From NCBI GenBank assembly GCA_036399835.1, contig DASWMI010000053.1, positions 1 to 8,127 of the forward strand: a stretch of 8,127 nt of DNA, written 5' to 3'. Positions 6,576 through 8,127 of the stretch are shown here, one piece after another. Below the pieces are notes generated by a model. That model was not told the DNA's origin. It was given only the letters and a program-made list of their open reading frames with translations, and searched no databases. This DNA comes from DASYML01 sp036399835. Lineage in GTDB: Bacteria > Acidobacteriota > Blastocatellia > Pyrinomonadales > Pyrinomonadaceae. Within the stretch, counting starts at the first letter, position 1. Each line of letters opens with the position of its first letter. The position numbers and the translations under genes were made by a program.

Positions 6576-7301
6576 ATGAGATGCCAGCAGTTGGACCAAC
6601 CCAGACGACACCTGCGCGGCCATATACTGCTCATGATCTTCCTTCTTGCAGCATCGCTCTACGGCGCCGGGTGCGAGAAACCGCAGCAGAACAATAACAA
6701 CAACGGCGGGAACATCGGTATTAGCAGCGTCAATACGGGCAACCAGCCGACGCCGCAACCGACTTCAAACGCCAACCAGGAGGGACTGACCAGCGGAGGC
6801 GGCGACGGGCCACAGGCCGCCGACCCGCCGGTCATCATGACGGGCGGCTCGGTCCAGTTTCAATTCAATCGCAACAGGTTCACAGGCACCGGCGGCACGT
6901 ATCGTTGCGATGGCTGTGTCTTGACGACGGGCTTTATCTTTGATGACAACGCCAACAATCCCAACCAGCCTGATGGACCGATGGCGACCCTTCCGATTCA
7001 GGCTGCCAATGGAAATTGCACCATCACCATCAAGGGCAAAGAGCAGGGAAACACGAAGGAGATTGTCATCAAGGGCACGCGCAACCCGGATTCCGTGACC
7101 CTCACCTTTGACGAGTCGGTCTATAAGCGGCGCAAAGATTCTTACGTTGCTTTTAGCCGCTCTTACAGGGTGGACCAGGTCGTCTTCAAGGATGATAATC
7201 AGAACGGGCAGACCATCACCTATAGTCCGCCCCCGGCTGTACCTCCGACGCTGCCGCCCAACGGCAAGGCCTCAATCGAAATCTCTTACAAGCATCCATG
7301 A
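6576..7301 (+). CDS. Predicted lipoprotein of unknown function
   Basis: No family is recognised. The 241-residue product starts with a basic region (RRHLRGH, 10-16) and a hydrophobic stretch (about 17-29), followed by YGAGC with Cys33 as the likely lipidated residue. The -3 position of the lipobox is Gly where Leu is usual, so it is a slightly imperfect box. After Cys33 comes a long Asn/Gln/Gly/Pro-rich linker (about 36-85, including five Asn in a row), typical of lipoprotein tethers. The remaining 150 residues look beta-rich (VQFQFNRNRF, CTITIKGK, EIVIKGTRN, SVTLTFDES), suggesting a small sandwich or barrel fold. They contain a CDGC pair (Cys111, Cys114), Cys148 and a proline-rich stretch (217-229) near the end. 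It starts 36 bp after the kinase stop and is followed by a strong terminator, so it is probably co-transcribed with the kinase, possibly as a partner or cell-envelope target. That role is inferred from position only. Confidence 0.75.
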   Translation: MRCQQLDQPRRHLRGHILLMIFLLAASLYGAGCEKPQQNNNNNGGNIGISSVNTGNQPTPQPTSNANQEGLTSGGGDGPQAADPPVIMTGGSVQFQFNRNRFTGTGGTYRCDGCVLTTGFIFDDNANNPNQPDGPMATLPIQAANGNCTITIKGKEQGNTKEIVIKGTRNPDSVTLTFDESVYKRRKDSYVAFSRSYRVDQVVFKDDNQNGQTITYSPPPAVPPTLPPNGKASIEISYKHP

Positions 7302-7362
7302 AGAGAGCCTGTTTGAGAAAAGCCTGGACCAGTTGCAGGCATCGAGTATCCTGAGTCTGTCA

Positions 7363-7409
7363 GGGCGCGTGCGTGATTTCCTCAAGATGCACGCACGCGC
7401 CCCTTCTTT
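7363..7409 (+). terminator. Strong intrinsic terminator after the lipoprotein gene
   Basis: A perfect 13-bp GC-rich stem pairs GGGCGCGTGCGTG (7363-7375) with CACGCACGCGCCC (7390-7402) around a 14-nt loop, followed by CTTCTTT. The T tract is interrupted by one C but the stem is very stable. It lies 61 bp after the lipoprotein stop and should end the kinase 1-lipoprotein transcript, so kinase 2 needs its own promoter. Confidence 0.8.
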
Positions 7410-7534
7410 GAGCCTCAAACCGCGCTGCTAAAGTCTCGCGGAATCTACGCTTCCCGTCGGCTCAGGCCGCACCTTAATTCTTCCGCGCGCTTTATCCGGC
7501 CTGCGTTTCCAGACCTGGTTTTCAATCCGCACCT

Positions 7535-7550
7535 TTGCGCTCTTGCGCTC
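7535..7550 (+). repeat. 8-bp tandem repeat upstream of the kinase 2 promoter
   Basis: TTGCGCTC occurs twice back to back (7535-7542 and 7543-7550), ending 6 bp before the -35 box of the promoter candidate. Placement suits an activator site, but an 8-bp duplicate could also be chance or slippage. Confidence 0.45.
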
Positions 7551-7556
7551 TGACCC

Positions 7557-7585
7557 TTGAAAAGCTCTGAGCTTTGACGCAGAAT
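7557..7585 (+). promoter_or_regulatory. Candidate promoter of kinase gene 2
   Basis: TTGAAA (7557-7562; 5 of 6 to TTGACA), a 17-bp spacer and CAGAAT (7580-7585; 4 of 6 to TATAAT). It comes after the strong terminator, where kinase 2 needs a promoter, and shares its layout and the CGCAGAAT end with the kinase 1 candidate at 3364-3392. The spacer is largely a palindrome (AAAGCTC-T-GAGCTTT, 7561-7575), so a bound repressor there would block polymerase. The leader would be about 100 nt. Confidence 0.45.
7563..7573. repeat. Dyad AGCTCTGAGCT, copy 1 (in promoter spacer)
   Basis: This odd-centred palindrome extends to 15 bp (7561-7575) and sits between the -35 and -10 boxes of the kinase 2 promoter candidate. 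The same 11 bases recur at 7636-7646. Possible operator half of a pair; the binding protein is unknown. Confidence 0.4.
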
Positions 7586-7635
7586 GTTTGCCACAGGCAC
7601 TTGCTTTGTTCTTCAATGTATCCGCCGAAACGCGT

Positions 7636-7646
7636 AGCTCTGAGCT
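7636..7646. repeat. Dyad AGCTCTGAGCT, copy 2 (in leader)
   Basis: Identical to the core at 7563-7573, with centres 73 bp apart, close to seven helical turns. Here the flanks also pair (GCGT before, GCGC after, one G-T wobble), so as RNA it could form an 8-bp hairpin with a CTG loop in the kinase 2 leader. DNA operator and RNA hairpin readings are both open. Confidence 0.4.
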
Positions 7647-7692
7647 GCGCCTAACCTTCCAACTAAAGAGCCGGAGGGAAGTTCCAGATTAG

Positions 7693-8127
7693 ATGAGCGA
7701 GATGATCGGCCAGACAATCTCTCATTACCGTATTCTCGAAAAGCTCGGCGAAGGTGGGATGGGCATCGTCTACGCCGCTGAGGATACGCATCTGGGCAGA
7801 CCGGTTGCCATCAAGCTTTTGCAAACGCACTCCAACGGACACCATTTTCGCGCGCGTTTCCTGCGCGAGGCGCGAGCCATCTCCGCGCTCTCTCATCCAC
7901 ATATCGCCACCATCTATGACGGCGGTGAGACTGCGGACGGCATGCCCTTTATCGTCATGGAGCTGATCGAGGGCAAGACCTTGAGCGACCTCATCCAGGA
8001 AAGCGAACTCACGCTCTGGCAAGCGTTGGAAATCATCGAAGCAGTCGCCTCCGCCCTCTCCGCCGCTCACGACCGCGGCATCATCCACCGCGACATCAAA
8101 CCCTCCAACGTCATGGTCAACTCTCGC
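7693..8127 (+). CDS. Ser/Thr protein kinase, N-terminal part (runs off the window)
   Basis: The first 145 residues of a second PknB-like kinase; the frame is still open at the window edge. It begins MSEMIGQTISHYRILEKLGE and carries the glycine loop GEGGMG, VAIK with Lys41, the helix-C Glu in LREARAI, and the catalytic HRDIKPSN (132-139); DFG and everything beyond are outside. A TAG directly precedes ATG 7693 in frame, so the protein must start there or at ATG 7702 (MIGQ). GGAGGG (7673-7678) lies 14 nt before 7693 and 23 nt before 7702, favouring 7693. It is a paralogue of the kinase at 3501, with blocks of nearly identical DNA. By analogy the missing part probably holds a membrane helix and repeats or another sensor, but this cannot be seen. 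It has its own promoter candidate after the terminator at 7363-7409. Confidence 0.9.
   Translation, partial: MSEMIGQTISHYRILEKLGEGGMGIVYAAEDTHLGRPVAIKLLQTHSNGHHFRARFLREARAISALSHPHIATIYDGGETADGMPFIVMELIEGKTLSDLIQESELTLWQALEIIEAVASALSAAHDRGIIHRDIKPSNVMVNSR
7702..8127 (+). repeat. Kinase-domain repeat, copy 2 (pairs with 3501-3926)
   Basis: Counterpart of the copy in kinase 1. 7702-7785 differs from it at one base (7710), 7786-7845 is strongly diverged, 7846-7918 is close to identical, and 8011-8127 is identical. The identity reaches the window edge, so its true end is unknown. Confidence 0.9.

Larger units (their letters stand above)
7302..7692 (+). other. Non-coding interval between lipoprotein and kinase 2
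   Basis: This gap of 391 bp holds a terminator (7363-7409), an 8-bp tandem repeat (7535-7550), a promoter candidate (7557-7585), two AGCTCTGAGCT dyads (7563-7573 and 7636-7646) and GGAGGG (7673-7678) ahead of the next start. I see nothing in 7410-7534. An open frame on the minus strand here (7616 to 7428) has a TTG start, no recognisable motif and no support. Confidence 0.7.

Noticed and set aside
7428..7616. 62-codon minus-strand frame in the gap before kinase 2
   Set aside because: TTG start, no recognisable motif, and it overlaps the promoter candidate and the first dyad for kinase 2.

Overview
The window reads as ordinary bacterial chromosome, moderately GC-rich and coding almost entirely on the + strand. 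The host is probably an acidobacterium (Acidobacteriota, perhaps Blastocatellia). This is an inference from the Ser/Thr kinases: openings of the type MIGQTISHYRILEKLGEGGMG, fused to a membrane segment and a long TPR array and present in several paralogues, are characteristic of that phylum. No rRNA or marker gene confirms it.

Positions 1-52 end an upstream transcript with a clear intrinsic terminator. A promoter candidate at 110-139 then leads into three metabolic genes on one strand: isocitrate dehydrogenase (icd, Thermus/Rickettsia-like form with a C-terminal extra domain), purE and purK. The icd-purE gap is 23 bp, and purE and purK overlap by 4 bp (GTGA), so they look like one operon. PurK and PurE carry out the ATP-dependent carboxylation of AIR in purine synthesis.

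From 3364 the content changes to signalling. A large gene (3501-6539) encodes a Ser/Thr kinase with one transmembrane helix and roughly 620 residues of TPR repeats. It is followed 36 bp later by a small Asn/Gly-rich lipoprotein of unknown function with a strong Shine-Dalgarno, and then a strong terminator (7363-7409). A 391-bp non-coding gap carries a tandem repeat, a promoter candidate and two copies of an 11-bp dyad. A second kinase gene starts at 7693 and runs off the window.

The most interesting signals are in the kinase pair. (1) The two kinase domains are mosaic at the DNA level: blocks of 99-100% identity alternate with a block near 52%, which suggests recent gene conversion. (2) Within kinase 1, synonymous codon choice switches sharply to G-ending and AGG/TTG codons over about 4030-4325 and then returns. 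(3) Both kinase genes are preceded by the same 29-bp promoter-like layout (TTGRAA, 17-bp spacer, CAGAAT within CGCAGAAT), which also argues that kinase 1 starts at 3501 rather than at the upstream ATG. (4) The second kinase's control region has paired dyads 73 bp apart. I see no mobile element, CRISPR array, tRNA or rRNA.
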